Positions 5,813 to 5,983 of a stretch of DNA of 5,983 nucleotides are shown here, in pieces. Where the stretch lies: the NCBI GenBank assembly GCA_016284115.1, contig JAEEOD010000240.1, positions 1-5,983 of the forward strand, in the 5' to 3' direction. This stretch comes from Bacteroidaceae bacterium. Its GTDB lineage: Bacteria; Bacteroidota; Bacteroidia; Bacteroidales; Bacteroidaceae. Below the pieces are notes generated by a model that saw only the letters and a list, made by a program, of their open reading frames with translations, was not told where the DNA came from and ran no database searches. A program made the position numbers and the translations under genes. How positions within the stretch are numbered: position 1 is the stretch's first letter; each line of letters opens with the position of its first letter.

Positions 5813-5819
5813 CACCGCT

Positions 5820-5841
5820 AAAGGGAATATTTTTCACCTTT
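5820..5841 (+). promoter_or_regulatory. Possible 5'-leader hairpin of gap mRNA
   Basis: AAAGGGAA (5820-5827) can pair with TTC plus CCTTT (5833-5841) around a five-base loop, with a single bulged A. It begins almost at the predicted transcription start, where a stem can protect mRNA from decay. The stem is only moderately stable and is not followed by a T tract. Confidence 0.2.
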
Positions 5842-5896
5842 CACCAAAAAAAAGTAATATGTAATAATACAATAAACCTTTTAAATTATTTTTAAA

Positions 5897-5983
5897 ATGA
5901 CAAAAGTTGCAATTAACGGTTTTGGCCGTATCGGTCGCCTCGCTTTCCGTCAGATGTTCGAGGCTGAAGGTTATGAAGTAGTA
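5897..5983 (+). CDS. gap: Glyceraldehyde-3-phosphate dehydrogenase, type I, first 29 codons, 3' end outside window
   Basis: The frame reads [20 protein letters not shown] and continues open to the window edge. The GxGxxG turn of the NAD-binding Rossmann fold is present as INGFGRIGR, in the context found in type I GAPDH. The enzyme carries out the phosphorylating oxidation of glyceraldehyde 3-phosphate in glycolysis and its reverse in gluconeogenesis, in the cytoplasm. The catalytic Cys and the rest of the roughly 335 residues lie outside the window. No Shine-Dalgarno is seen; the stretch before the ATG is A/T-rich, as is usual for highly expressed Bacteroidota genes. It diverges from mscL. 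Erythrose-4-phosphate dehydrogenase is a relative that a 29-residue fragment cannot fully exclude, but it is less likely. Confidence 0.93.
   Translation, partial: MTKVAINGFGRIGRLAFRQMFEAEGYEVV

Noticed and set aside
5801..5835. Second gap promoter: TTTG at 5801 with TATTTTTC at 5828
   Set aside because: The spacer is 23 bases, longer than the usual 19-21, and the last consensus base is wrong; the TAATTTTG box nearby is a perfect match.

Overview
This window looks like ordinary chromosomal housekeeping DNA from a member of the Bacteroidota, most likely the order Bacteroidales (Prevotella- or Bacteroides-like). Three things point there. The proteins have Bacteroidales character: a GDE-type glycogen debranching enzyme with an RTGYIVEVNALWYNAL block, a MarC of the IDIIGSLP type, and an ECF sigma factor paired with a small membrane protein. 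Nearly all genes lack a Shine-Dalgarno sequence. Upstream of five genes there is a box matching the Bacteroidales sigma -7 consensus TAnnTTTG. The species cannot be settled from the sequence alone.

Layout: six genes lie on the minus strand and one on the plus strand. From left to right: (1) the first 489 codons of a glycogen debranching enzyme, running off the left edge; (2) marC, a six-helix membrane protein; (3) guaA, complete GMP synthase; (4) a four-helix membrane protein of unknown function with a charged, probably coiled-coil N-terminus; (5) directly upstream of it, an ECF-type sigma factor; (6) mscL, the large-conductance mechanosensitive channel; (7) divergently on the plus strand, the first 29 codons of gap (glyceraldehyde-3-phosphate dehydrogenase), running off the right edge.

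Transcription units: the sigma factor and the four-helix protein are 11 bases apart and end at a strong hairpin with a T8 tail (3952-3998), so they almost certainly form a two-gene operon. mscL is closed by its own hairpin with a T7 tail (5235-5276). guaA, marC and the debranching gene each have a promoter-like box, so they look like separate units, although no convincing terminator follows guaA. mscL and gap share a 153-base divergent promoter region in which the two -7 boxes are only 14 bases apart and form an inverted repeat.

Functionally these are unrelated core genes: glycogen breakdown, purine synthesis, osmotic protection, central glycolysis and one stress- or signal-type sigma unit. 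I see no CRISPR array, insertion sequence, tRNA, rRNA or phage feature. I found no convincing undescribed multi-gene system. The parts most worth a second look are the sigma/membrane-protein pair with its candidate self-promoter, the interlocked mscL/gap promoters, and the crowded leader of the debranching gene.
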